Source of the DNA: an uncultured Armatimonadota bacterium
Lineage (GTDB): Bacteria > Armatimonadota > UBA5829 > DTJY01
NCBI GenBank assembly: GCA_937875395.1
Contig: CALNCU010000147.1
Coordinates: 1-27,392 of the forward strand
Length of the DNA: 27,392 nt
Direction: 5' to 3'
Both the position numbers and the translations under genes were made by a program. Of this stretch, positions 7,131 through 14,158 are shown piece by piece (within the stretch, counting starts at the first letter, position 1; the number at the start of each line of letters is the position of its first letter). The notes under the pieces were generated by a model, which saw only the letters and a list, made by a program, of their open reading frames with translations, searched no databases and was not told the DNA's origin.

Positions 7131-8795
7131 CTAATCAAAATCTGTAGCTATATCATCTTTTATAAGCTTGTCCAGATTTGCAGTGGGGAGGAGCCCCATG
7201 CTTGTTCTAAAGGCTTCGTCATCATAGATGCGCGTTTGCACTACAACCGGCATGGGCACGGCATGTCCAAGCACAAGGGCCTGCTGTTTGCTGTCAAGGC
7301 TTGCAAGCACGCCCCTAAGCCCGGATGCGTTGCTTACCCCGGTAAGTACGGCATCTATATCTTTTTCATCATTTAAGAGGCAGGTGATTTTTGTTCCTAC
7401 CTGAGAGAGTATCTCCGGGTCTATGCCGGAGGGGCGCTGGTCTACCACTAGCAGCGTTACGTTGTATTTGCGCATCTCTCTGGCTATGGTGCCGAAGATG
7501 CTCTGGCTGGCGAGTTCATGGTTTAGGAACTTATGAGCTTCTTCTATGGTTATTACAAGCTGAGGCGGTTCCGGGCCGCGCCTGGCAAGGGATCTTTCTT
7601 TTTTTTCTACCCACTTATGGTGTATGCGCCGGGTGAGTATGTTTGCCACAAGCATATACCTGAGCGGCTGGTGATGCTGCCCAAACTCCAGTATTACATG
7701 CTTGCCGCTGTCCAGGTTGCCTATAATAGCCTTAACCGCATCTACATCTACGGTGTGCACTGAATCATCTATAAGGAAGGATTTGCAGCTCTCCGCCAGA
7801 ACCTTCAGCTTTCGTTGGAGCGCAGAGATGGCGTTTTGGTTTACATTGTTTGTATCACAAAAATCCGTGACGGCGTCGCTGTCCATCTTGAGGAACCGGC
7901 TGAACCATTGATCGCCAAATCTTCCCAGAAGCGCGTAGCAGGTTTCAAGGGTTGTTGGGGTTAGGTTAAGCTCATTTTGAAGCAGGATTATATCGTCCAC
8001 AGTCAACTGGCTGTAGGGGATTTTTACCTCAAAATCTATGGATGCTCCCCGCCGCCGGGAGGATTCCGGGTCCAGGGAGAATACGGTCACTCTATCGGCA
8101 AAGTACTGCTTAAGGCCCCGGACGGCGTCCCTGTCGCCCTCATATGTGCCCTGCCATCCGTACTCGCTGTGCATATCAAAGACCAGGTTTACGGCCTTGC
8201 GGTTTTTAATTATGCCGCAGAGCGCAATTCTGGTGAGGAAGGTTTTTCCTGTGCCGGATTTGCCGAAGATGCCGTTGCTCCGTTCAACAAACCGTTCCAG
8301 ATTCAGGCATACGGGGGTATCGTCCATATCCAGCGGCGTCCCTATGTTGAAGAATTTTGGGTCTGTCTCTTCATCGCCGAAGATACGGTTTACATCTCCC
8401 GCGGTGGCTCCGCGTACCGGGCTGAAGTGCCCCGGAATGGTTTTGACAGGCCTAAGCTCTCCATCTGCTGGGGAGTCTGCTTCTTCATGCGGAAGCATGA
8501 GCATGGGCCTAAGCTTCACCGTGCCAAAGGTGGCCGCTCCGGCCAGCACCTGCTGCATAAGCAAGTCACTGCGGCGCGGAGGGTTATCAAGCAGGCCTTT
8601 TACTGATGTTCCAAGTACTACATCTGTAATCATAGAGAAGAACTGGTTCTTCTTCCCCTCTGCTACCACAAAGCGCCCGGCGCGTATATCTTCCACGGAT
8701 TCTTCCGGGTTAAGTTTCATCATAAGCCCGTCTGTAAGGGAGCCGCTTATTACCTGTCCTATCTCTCGCCCGGGTTCTAAATCTTTGGCATTCAC
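7131..8795 (-). CDS. herA: HerA-type hexameric DNA translocase/helicase ATPase
   Basis: HerA is a ring-shaped ATPase of the FtsK/HerA class that works with the nuclease NurA to resect DNA ends for recombination. In the 554 residues I see a HAS-barrel-like N-terminus (EIGQVISGSLTDGLMMKL and onward, about 11-130), Walker A GKSGTGKT (178-185), an FDMHSEYGW segment (about 206-214) typical of HerA, Walker B LVITIEEAH (413-421) and the VDQRPSGIDP sensor motif (451-460). All key ATPase residues are present. The start is GTG at 8795, which overlaps the stop of the upstream HAS-barrel gene by 4 nt and has AAGGAGG just upstream. It is the third gene of the nurA unit. VirB4-like or conjugative ATPases are less likely, given the NurA partner. 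Confidence 0.92.
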   Translation of the reverse strand: MNAKDLEPGREIGQVISGSLTDGLMMKLNPEESVEDIRAGRFVVAEGKKNQFFSMITDVVLGTSVKGLLDNPPRRSDLLMQQVLAGAATFGTVKLRPMLMLPHEEADSPADGELRPVKTIPGHFSPVRGATAGDVNRIFGDEETDPKFFNIGTPLDMDDTPVCLNLERFVERSNGIFGKSGTGKTFLTRIALCGIIKNRKAVNLVFDMHSEYGWQGTYEGDRDAVRGLKQYFADRVTVFSLDPESSRRRGASIDFEVKIPYSQLTVDDIILLQNELNLTPTTLETCYALLGRFGDQWFSRFLKMDSDAVTDFCDTNNVNQNAISALQRKLKVLAESCKSFLIDDSVHTVDVDAVKAIIGNLDSGKHVILEFGQHHQPLRYMLVANILTRRIHHKWVEKKERSLARRGPEPPQLVITIEEAHKFLNHELASQSIFGTIAREMRKYNVTLLVVDQRPSGIDPEILSQVGTKITCLLNDEKDIDAVLTGVSNASGLRGVLASLDSKQQALVLGHAVPMPVVVQTRIYDDEAFRTSMGLLPTANLDKLIKDDIATDFD

Positions 8796-9529
8796 AGCTG
8801 CACCCTCCTTATTATGGCCTGCAGCCTATCATAATCATCTTTAAGCAGATTGGCAAGTTCTCTGCCGGCGCTTACCAGGTAGTCAAATGAATTGTTGCGG
8901 GCGGCGCAGGCCTCTCTGATAGATGCGGCTATTACTTCTTCTGCGGGCATGCTTCCAATGCCTGTAAGCGTGCGAAGGAAATCCAGCTTCTTGGTGATTA
9001 TGCGAACCTCTTCCGTAGAGCACGGGTAGACATGGGAGAGTATTTTTGGCGGCTGCGGAGGGAGTATCTGGTTCACGGCGCCCCCTGCAGAGTAGCCTAT
9101 AACCACTGCCTTGAAGTGGGTGACAAGCATCCATTCAGATATTTCCGGGTGCTCTCTGTCCAGCTGATCCTCATCCTTCCAGTAGGCTCTGATGCGCCTG
9201 CTGGAATCTGCTGGTGATGTAGATGCCTCGTGTACTATGGCATATATGGCCGGTTGAAGGTTGCAAACCTCTTCCGGCTCGCCGTGAACCGCCGTTCTGT
9301 AGTCTGCGCTAAAGGAGCCTGCGCGGTCTAGGAACGGCTCCATAAAAGGGTCTTTATCATCCTGGGAGGCAGGCGATGTTTGAGGTAATGCTTCCGGCGC
9401 CTGTTCTATCTTCCAGGGGATTTTAACAAAGCTGCCAAACGGAGGAGGGGAGTAGAGTTCCCGGCTCTCCGCCGTAAACTGCGTGGTGCTGGCCTCTATT
9501 ACTTCGCCGATGTATCCGGTTGCCGCCAT
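8792..9529 (-). CDS. Separate HAS-barrel-like protein between nurA and herA
   Basis: A 245-residue protein whose N-terminus (GYIGEVIEASTTQFTAESRE, about 5-24, then FGSFVKI) resembles the HAS barrel that opens HerA-class ATPases. No Walker motif follows. The middle has a low-complexity Pro/Ser/Asp segment (about 43-70), then a domain with WMLVTHFKAVVIGY and LPPQPPKILSHVY. The C-terminus is helical. HerA in this operon has its own HAS region, so this is a second copy in a separate chain. It overlaps herA by 4 nt (translation coupled) and follows nurA. Inference: it could be a NurA-HerA adaptor or a gate subunit on the HerA ring. The start is ATG at 9529, with AAGGGAT upstream. Confidence 0.75.
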   Translation of the reverse strand: MAATGYIGEVIEASTTQFTAESRELYSPPPFGSFVKIPWKIEQAPEALPQTSPASQDDKDPFMEPFLDRAGSFSADYRTAVHGEPEEVCNLQPAIYAIVHEASTSPADSSRRIRAYWKDEDQLDREHPEISEWMLVTHFKAVVIGYSAGGAVNQILPPQPPKILSHVYPCSTEEVRIITKKLDFLRTLTGIGSMPAEEVIAASIREACAARNNSFDYLVSAGRELANLLKDDYDRLQAIIRRVQL

Positions 9530-9545
9530 TTTATGATCCCTTCCC

Positions 9546-9665
9546 CTGCTAGTAGCGTGTAAACTTTAATTATGTTCGCGATACTTCCGGTCGCAGAGTG
9601 CCTTGGCACGCCGCTGCCAAAGCACTGTTTGAACTTGCAAGTCCAAGTTTACAGAACACTAGTAG
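9546..9665 (+). repeat. Intergenic hairpin repeat, copy R2 (single module with terminal inverted repeats)
   Basis: A hairpin module at 9580-9623 (apical stem GTGCC-TT-GGCAC) is flanked by imperfect inverted ends at 9546-9566 and 9645-9665, about 16 of 21 positions matching and sharing CTAGT and TGTAAACTT. The right flank plus module match copy R1 in inverted orientation. It lies inside the nurA operon, between nurA and the HAS-barrel gene, and the nurA stop TAG (9661-9659) falls within its right end. Size and ends resemble a miniature inverted-repeat element. Confidence 0.8.
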
Positions 9666-10855
9666 TTCTTTGATATACGCTTTCTGCTTCTTTGAATGCG
9701 TGCGCCGTGTTTTATGCAGGAGTGTTCTATTGCCTGATAAAACGCCGCTCTCTCCGGCCCGCGCACAACGGCGTGTTCGTGCGCTTCTGTGAGCGCAACC
9801 GGATAACCCCGCCCCTTTTGCGCCTGATCGTAACAGACGGCATGCGTAAGAGAGAGCATCTCCGGGTCTTCCGCCACCCATTCCGGTACTTCGACCCGCA
9901 CTATCTCGCTTCCTATATCCATATAAAATGCAAGAATTTTGTGTTGCCTATAGTTATTTAGAATTTTTGAGCAACTGGTAAAAAGTACGGAGCGTTTACC
10001 CCCCTGCAACCGCTTCTTTAGAACAGATGAATCTTTAAGCCTGTCCACCTTATTGCAGGGTTTTGTTTCTTCATCCTGGTGGGGGCAGTTATCACAGTTT
10101 ACGTGAGCGGCATCGCAGAGCATTACTTTAAGCGTGTTTGTAAAGTCCCGGCTGCCGGGATCGCTTATGTATCCGGCAATGGGTATTCTACGTTCCTGTG
10201 CCAGATCAAAGAGCCTAAACAGTTGGGAGAGCACCCGTTCCTTGTAGTCTGCCGGTTCGTTTTCAATTGACCAGTGGATAAGGCTTCCATCCCAAAGCGC
10301 CACAACCGGGCTGCCGGTGTCTGCTCTTGATATGGCGTATTCCATTGCCTCGCTCTCTGCCAGCGTGCGGCGGATGGCAAGAAACTTATCTGTTACCGGA
10401 ACTTTTTTATTTTCGTACCTTTCAAAAAGATCTTCATCTTTGTAGCATAGGCGGGGGATGGACCTTGCTTCAGGCCGCGCGCCTGTTCCGTAAGGGAGTA
10501 CTATGCTTGATGCGTTAAGAAGGTAACAGAGCGCAACCTGGTTTTTATCCGGCACTATCTGAGAGCCGTCTGATGCAACCACGGTAAACTTTTCAGGGAC
10601 GGCGGGGAGGCTTTCCGTATGGCTTGGAAGTTCCGTAAAATCTGCCGTCAGCCAGGATGTTTTAGCCGCATTTAAGCGTGCTCGTGCGGCATCCGGGTCT
10701 TTGCAGATATCGGATATTGCATTCTCTGCAGCCGAAAGCTGGCAGGCCATCCCGTTTTGGGTTTCGGCCTGCATGCGCCCCAGTGCATCTATATCAAGAA
10801 GGATATTTGCCAGTTCAAGCATAAGGATGGGTGGTTGGAAGTTTAATTGGAACAA
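9659..10855 (-). CDS. nurA: NurA-domain 5'-3' nuclease
   Basis: NurA is a nuclease with an RNase H-like fold; as a dimer it docks on HerA to digest 5' strands at breaks. In the 398 residues from the TTG start, the first catalytic strand is VVASDGSQI (92-100) with the metal-binding Asp. A second acidic strand is VALWDGSLI (185-193), followed by IAGYISDPGSRDF (226-238). The C-terminus carries YDQAQKGRGYPVALTEAHEHAVV. Four cysteines cluster at 247, 254, 257 and 267 and could bind zinc or a cluster. The start is unsettled: TTG at 10855 has GAGGTG 7 nt upstream, but the predicted promoter would start the mRNA near 10864, within that site. ATG at 10822 (MLELANILLDIDALG) has no visible ribosome site but leaves a normal leader. 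First gene of the unit. Confidence 0.88.
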   Translation of the reverse strand: MFQLNFQPPILMLELANILLDIDALGRMQAETQNGMACQLSAAENAISDICKDPDAARARLNAAKTSWLTADFTELPSHTESLPAVPEKFTVVASDGSQIVPDKNQVALCYLLNASSIVLPYGTGARPEARSIPRLCYKDEDLFERYENKKVPVTDKFLAIRRTLAESEAMEYAISRADTGSPVVALWDGSLIHWSIENEPADYKERVLSQLFRLFDLAQERRIPIAGYISDPGSRDFTNTLKVMLCDAAHVNCDNCPHQDEETKPCNKVDRLKDSSVLKKRLQGGKRSVLFTSCSKILNNYRQHKILAFYMDIGSEIVRVEVPEWVAEDPEMLSLTHAVCYDQAQKGRGYPVALTEAHEHAVVRGPERAAFYQAIEHSCIKHGARIQRSRKRISKNY

Positions 10856-10870
10856 AAATACACACCTCTA

Positions 10871-10900
10871 ATTCTAGCAGGGGTTGCTGGCATTTGTCAA
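10871..10900 (-). promoter_or_regulatory. Promoter of the nurA-HAS-herA-lptD-like unit
   Basis: On the minus strand, a perfect TTGACA (10900-10895), an 18-nt spacer and TAGAAT (10876-10871). Expected transcription start is near 10864. It is divergent from the yggS promoter 33 nt away. Confidence 0.7.
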
Positions 10901-10932
10901 CGCGAACCAGCCGAAAATGTACTTAAACATTA

Positions 10933-10962
10933 TTGCTGATGTATTTGCTTTTATGTTATAAT
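10933..10962 (+). promoter_or_regulatory. Extended -10 promoter of the yggS-sepF-proC unit
   Basis: TTGCTG (10933-10938), an 18-nt spacer and TATAAT (10957-10962), with TG one base before the -10. Expected transcription start is near 10969. It lies inside the longest open frame of yggS, so that frame's upstream start is not the real one. Confidence 0.7.
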
Positions 10963-11028
10963 GCCCCCAAGTCAGCAATTGGCGGCGCTGCCTTTTACGG
11001 TATCGCCCCTATAGTCAGGTTGGAATCT

Positions 11029-11700
11029 ATGTCCATAGCCGGGAACCTTGCAAAAATAAGAGAGAGAATAGGGGCGGCAGCGGCCGTCTCCGGCAGGCAG
11101 GGGGAAGATATAACCCTGATTGCCGTCACCAAAACTGTGGATGCAGACCGTATCCGCCAGGCCGTTGATGCCGGGGTTACGGAAATAGGTGAGAACTACA
11201 TTCAGAATGCCCTTTTGAAGTACCCTTCTATTGGAAATGCCGTGAAATGGCATATGATAGGGCATTTGCAAACCAACAAGGTTCGGCAGGCGGTACCTAT
11301 CTTTGATCTTATTCAGAGCGTAGACAGCCTTCGCCTTGCAGAAGAGATAGGAAAGAGGAGCCTGGCTGCAGAGAAGGTTATGCCGGTTCTGATAGAGGTA
11401 AACATCTCTGGCGAAGAATCAAAATTTGGCGTATCAAAGAAGGATGTAGAGAGGCTTTGCGAAGCGGTTGCATCCGTCCCCGGCATAAAGCTCTCTGGGC
11501 TTATGGGGATAGCCCCGCTTGGAGCGGGCGATGCAGATATCCGCCGCTCTTTTGCAGAGCTTAAATCCCTCTGGGACAGGTTGCCGGATGAAAACCGCAG
11601 ATGGCTCTCCATGGGCATGACTTCAGATTTTGAGGCGGCTATAGAAGAGGGCTCCAACATGGTTAGAATAGGTACGGCAATCTTTGGGCCTAGAAGCTGA
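11029..11700 (+). CDS. yggS: PLP-binding homeostasis protein (YggS/YlmE/PROSC family)
   Basis: A 223-residue member of the fold-III PLP-binding family that buffers pyridoxal 5'-phosphate and affects amino-acid pools. The PLP lysine lies in LIAVTKTVDAD (about 29-39). GENYIQNALLKY, WHMIGHLQTNK (about 76-86) and the SVDSL motif follow. LIEVNISGEESKFGV lies mid-protein, and SMGMTSDFEAAIEEGSNMVRIGTAIFG closes the barrel with the phosphate-binding end. I chose ATG at 11029 because the family starts here and AGGTTGG lies just upstream. The longer frame from 10933 would cross its own promoter. Placed before sepF, as ylmE is before ylmF in many Gram-positives. Confidence 0.93.
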   Translation: MSIAGNLAKIRERIGAAAAVSGRQGEDITLIAVTKTVDADRIRQAVDAGVTEIGENYIQNALLKYPSIGNAVKWHMIGHLQTNKVRQAVPIFDLIQSVDSLRLAEEIGKRSLAAEKVMPVLIEVNISGEESKFGVSKKDVERLCEAVASVPGIKLSGLMGIAPLGAGDADIRRSFAELKSLWDRLPDENRRWLSMGMTSDFEAAIEEGSNMVRIGTAIFGPRS

Positions 11701-11769
11701 CCGGTAAAAAAATTTATAAAAGGCAGTAAGTTATTCCCAAGATTACTTCACAAATTAGGAGGGTACATG

Positions 11770-12225
11770 ATGAATGAAGAGATGTCCACAGACGAGTATA
11801 GGCAGCGGGGGCTGTGGACCAGAATCAAAGAAGGGTTCGGCATAAGCGAACTTGAAGAAGAATACGATGATGCAGAAGACGTGGCAGCCGCGGATACAAG
11901 AAAGCGTCCGATAACCCTCCGGCTCCACTCAGCAAGGATGAGTTACGTGTCCGTAAGAATACCGCTTACATTTGACGATGCAAGGCTTGCCGCCGACGGA
12001 TTAAAAGACGGCCGCCAGCAGATTATCAACCTGGAGAAGACTACTCCTGAGATGTCCGAGCGCATTATAGACTTCCTGAGCGGGGTTACCTACGCTCTGA
12101 ACGGCTTTGTAGAGAAGGTTGGCGATAGAGTCTACCTTTTTGCGCCAAGCAACGTAAGTATAGATATGCCGGACGATCTGCACAAAGCATCTCCAAGCCT
12201 TCTCTTTGACGGCAGCAAGTTTTAA
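11770..12225 (+). CDS. sepF: Cell division protein SepF
   Basis: SepF is a membrane-tethering partner of FtsZ that organises Z-ring filaments, often in bacteria lacking or not relying on FtsA. The 151 residues carry an N-terminal region (LWTRIKEGFGI, about 13-23) that could form the membrane helix. An acidic linker follows (ELEEEYDDAEDVAAAD), then the SepF core with VSVRIPLTFDDARLAADGLKDGRQQIINLEKTTPEMSERIIDFLSGVTYALNG (about 63-115). The end VYLFAPSNVSI matches the family. The start is ATG at 11770, with AGGAGG 7 nt upstream; the ATG at 11767 would leave only 4 nt. It follows yggS by 69 nt and precedes proC. Confidence 0.95.
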   Translation: MNEEMSTDEYRQRGLWTRIKEGFGISELEEEYDDAEDVAAADTRKRPITLRLHSARMSYVSVRIPLTFDDARLAADGLKDGRQQIINLEKTTPEMSERIIDFLSGVTYALNGFVEKVGDRVYLFAPSNVSIDMPDDLHKASPSLLFDGSKF

Positions 12226-12270
12226 GATAAAGCGCAGTTTATCCAAGGCTTGTTAAAGAGAGGCGATAAC

Positions 12271-13089
12271 ATGCTAAAGAGTATGAAGATAGGCTTTATT
12301 GGCGCAGGAATGATGGCCGAGGCTATTGCGCACGGTCTTTTGCGTGCCGGCGTACGCCCGGATATGATAATGGTTGCCGATCCGTCAGAGGACAGGCGTA
12401 ATCATTTTGAGAAGATGGGGGTTGCCGTAGCGCAGCAAAACAGTGCCGCGGCCTCATTTGCAGACACTATTATTCTTGCCGTCAAGCCGGATATAGTCAT
12501 GCCTGCGCTTTCAGAGATTGCAAGCTTTGTAACCCCTGAAAAGCTGATAATCTCTATTGCAGCAGGCGTAACCACAGAGAGCATTAACAGCAGGCTCCAG
12601 GGGGAGATACCCGTGGTGCGGGTAATGCCCAACACCCCATGCCTTGTAAGCGAGGGTGCCAGCGCAGTTGCCCCCGGTATGTTTGCAAGCGGCCTCCATA
12701 CGGAGATTGCAGCAGCAATCTTTGGTTCGGTTGGAAGGGTTGTGCAGGTACAGGAATCAAAGCTTAATGCCGTAACAGGGCTCTCCGGGAGCGCGCCGGC
12801 GTTTGTCTATATGTTTATAGAGGCTCTGGCGGACGGCGGCGTTCGCATGGGGCTGCCCAAATCAACGGCTATGGTTCTTGCTGCTCAGACGGTGGCCGGG
12901 GCGGCCAGGATGGTGCTTGAGACCAGCATCCATCCCGCAGAGCTCAGGGACAAGGTTATGACGCCCGGCGGCACTACCGTTGCAGGCGTGGCGGAGCTTG
13001 AACGCGCAGGATTCCGTTCTGCATCCATAGAGGCCGTAACTGCGGCGGCAAAGCGTTCTGCAGAGTTGGGCGCCGCATCAAAAAAATAG
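12271..13089 (+). CDS. proC: Pyrroline-5-carboxylate reductase
   Basis: Catalyses the last step of proline synthesis, reduction of 1-pyrroline-5-carboxylate with NAD(P)H. The 272 residues open with the dinucleotide-binding IGFIGAGMMAEAIAHGL (about 7-23). VKPDIVMPAL, SIAAGVT and VRVMPNTPCLVSEGASAVAP (about 112-131) follow. The C-terminal dimer domain has AVTGLSGSAPAFVYMFIEALADGGVRMGL and the signature PGGTTVAGVAELE (about 228-240). I chose ATG at 12271 because GAGAGG lies 7 nt upstream; the TTG at 12250 has no ribosome site. It is last in the yggS-sepF-proC unit and is followed by a strong terminator. Confidence 0.96.
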   Translation: MLKSMKIGFIGAGMMAEAIAHGLLRAGVRPDMIMVADPSEDRRNHFEKMGVAVAQQNSAAASFADTIILAVKPDIVMPALSEIASFVTPEKLIISIAAGVTTESINSRLQGEIPVVRVMPNTPCLVSEGASAVAPGMFASGLHTEIAAAIFGSVGRVVQVQESKLNAVTGLSGSAPAFVYMFIEALADGGVRMGLPKSTAMVLAAQTVAGAARMVLETSIHPAELRDKVMTPGGTTVAGVAELERAGFRSASIEAVTAAAKRSAELGAASKK

Positions 13090-13144
13090 CGTGATGCCCC
13101 GTTCACTGCCAAGGCATTGCTTATACCAAATCTTCTTAGGCAAA

Positions 13145-13197
13145 AATTAACAGGAGACTCATTCATAAGAGCTAAGAATGAGTCTCCTGTGTTTTTT
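13145..13197. terminator. Bidirectional terminator between proC and the NAGPA-domain gene
   Basis: A perfect 15-bp stem (13150-13164 with 13176-13190), loop 11 nt. It is followed by G and six T on the plus strand and by a T-rich stretch on the minus strand (13149-13140). It serves both convergent units. Confidence 0.93.
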
Positions 13198-13210
13198 GTA
13201 ACGGGGCGGG

Positions 13211-14017
13211 TTAAGACCTGGGGTTGCCTCCGGATGCTACCGGGGAAGGGGCAAGCCTGTGTCTTACTGCGGCAAACTTCTTTTGAGATTCATAGACTAC
13301 AATTAAATTTGTAAGCTTTCTACCGGGATGGCTTAGAACCCTTCCTTTGCAGTAGAGTGCAGTTGAAGTTCCCCCGTCCAGGTTTGCGGCATTTACAGCG
13401 CCTAAATCCTTCATAATCTTTGCCAGAGTGCCCATGTAGATAGGCTGGTTTACAGAGACAAGGAGCATCTTGTTTGCTTTTGTAATGCCCACCGCCGTCC
13501 TGGAGGCTTTGCGGTAGAGTGACTCGGATGTAAAGCCTTCCATTCTCTTTGTGACATACGCAATTCTGTTTCTAACAAGATTTGGGCCGGAGCATACCAC
13601 GGATTGGTATCCGGTCCAATCACGGCGCCCTCCGGCGGGCTTGAACTCAAGAATGTTATCCGGGGTGAAACAGATGCCTGTTCCTACCGAGCCGGTATTT
13701 ACTGTCCGCCCATCAACAACAATGTCCCCAACGGGCACAAGGCTGTTTAAGCAGAAGTATGTCCCGGTGATGGCTGCAGCCGGACTAAGCCTGGAGAGCA
13801 TGGACCCAAATCCTTCGGAGGAGCCTATGCCGCGCCTGGCGATCGCCGTACTTACAACTATATCCGGGTCGTTCAGATTAACCGTAACCACATGTACGGG
13901 CGTATTGCGCAGCCATTTTTTTGTATACGCTATACTGCTGCTGCCGGCATGCCCCATGTCTTGGATGGAGAGAAGAATTCCCGCCGCAAGAATAGCAGAT
14001 ATTATTGTTCTGTTCAT
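13211..14017 (-). CDS. Exported phosphodiester glycosidase (NAGPA-like) domain protein
   Basis: A 268-residue protein with an N-terminal signal sequence (MNRTIISAILAAGILLSIQ, cleavage near AGSSS at about 25). The domain (DUF2233/NAGPA) is named from the enzyme that uncovers phosphodiester-linked GlcNAc; in bacteria it is often an envelope or exopolysaccharide protein. Visible signature features: ITGTYFCLNSLVPVGDIVVDGR (about 83-104), SRTAVGITKANKMLLVSV (about 172-189) and the catalytic-site NLDGGTSTALYCKGR (about 222-236). The start is ATG at 14017, with GGGAG upstream; the in-frame GTG at 14047 would spoil the signal peptide. Its own promoter and operator-like array lie directly upstream, so it is regulated apart from the antiporter gene. 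Substrate unknown. Confidence 0.88.
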   Translation of the reverse strand: MNRTIISAILAAGILLSIQDMGHAGSSSIAYTKKWLRNTPVHVVTVNLNDPDIVVSTAIARRGIGSSEGFGSMLSRLSPAAAITGTYFCLNSLVPVGDIVVDGRTVNTGSVGTGICFTPDNILEFKPAGGRRDWTGYQSVVCSGPNLVRNRIAYVTKRMEGFTSESLYRKASRTAVGITKANKMLLVSVNQPIYMGTLAKIMKDLGAVNAANLDGGTSTALYCKGRVLSHPGRKLTNLIVVYESQKKFAAVRHRLAPSPVASGGNPRS

Positions 14018-14074
14018 GCTGTGCTCCCGGCATATTTGTGATTGCACCCTCTTTTAGAGAGTTTTATGTTGATA

Positions 14075-14095
14075 GTCATGCCATGACAGGTCATG
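14075..14095 (-). promoter_or_regulatory. Triple hexamer operator-like array
   Basis: GTCATG (14075-14080), CATGAC (14082-14087) and GTCATG (14090-14095) form three alternating half-sites, with spacers of 1 and 2 nt. They start at about the predicted transcription start (near 14096), in the place where a repressor would block the promoter. Confidence 0.55.
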
Positions 14096-14102
14096 TGGCT
14101 AC

Positions 14103-14131
14103 AATATACCATTAGCGGTCACATAAGTCAA
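14103..14131 (-). promoter_or_regulatory. Extended -10 promoter of the NAGPA-domain gene
   Basis: On the minus strand, TTGACT (14131-14126), a 17-nt spacer and TATATT (14108-14103), with TG one base before the -10. The leader would be about 79 nt. Confidence 0.75.
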
Positions 14132-14158
14132 CACAAACTATACACAGATGCGATAAAT

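Noticed and set aside
8792..10855. A new defence system built on HerA, as in Sir2-HerA or DUF4297-HerA
   Set aside because: The partner is a NurA-type nuclease and no Sir2, DUF4297 or other effector domain is visible; a repair role is simpler.
10933..11028. Upstream extension of yggS
   Set aside because: It overlaps its own extended -10 promoter and adds residues not typical of the family; a ribosome site supports 11029.
14018..14047. GTG-start extension of the NAGPA-domain gene
   Set aside because: It would put charged residues before the signal peptide; the ATG at 14017 has its own ribosome site.
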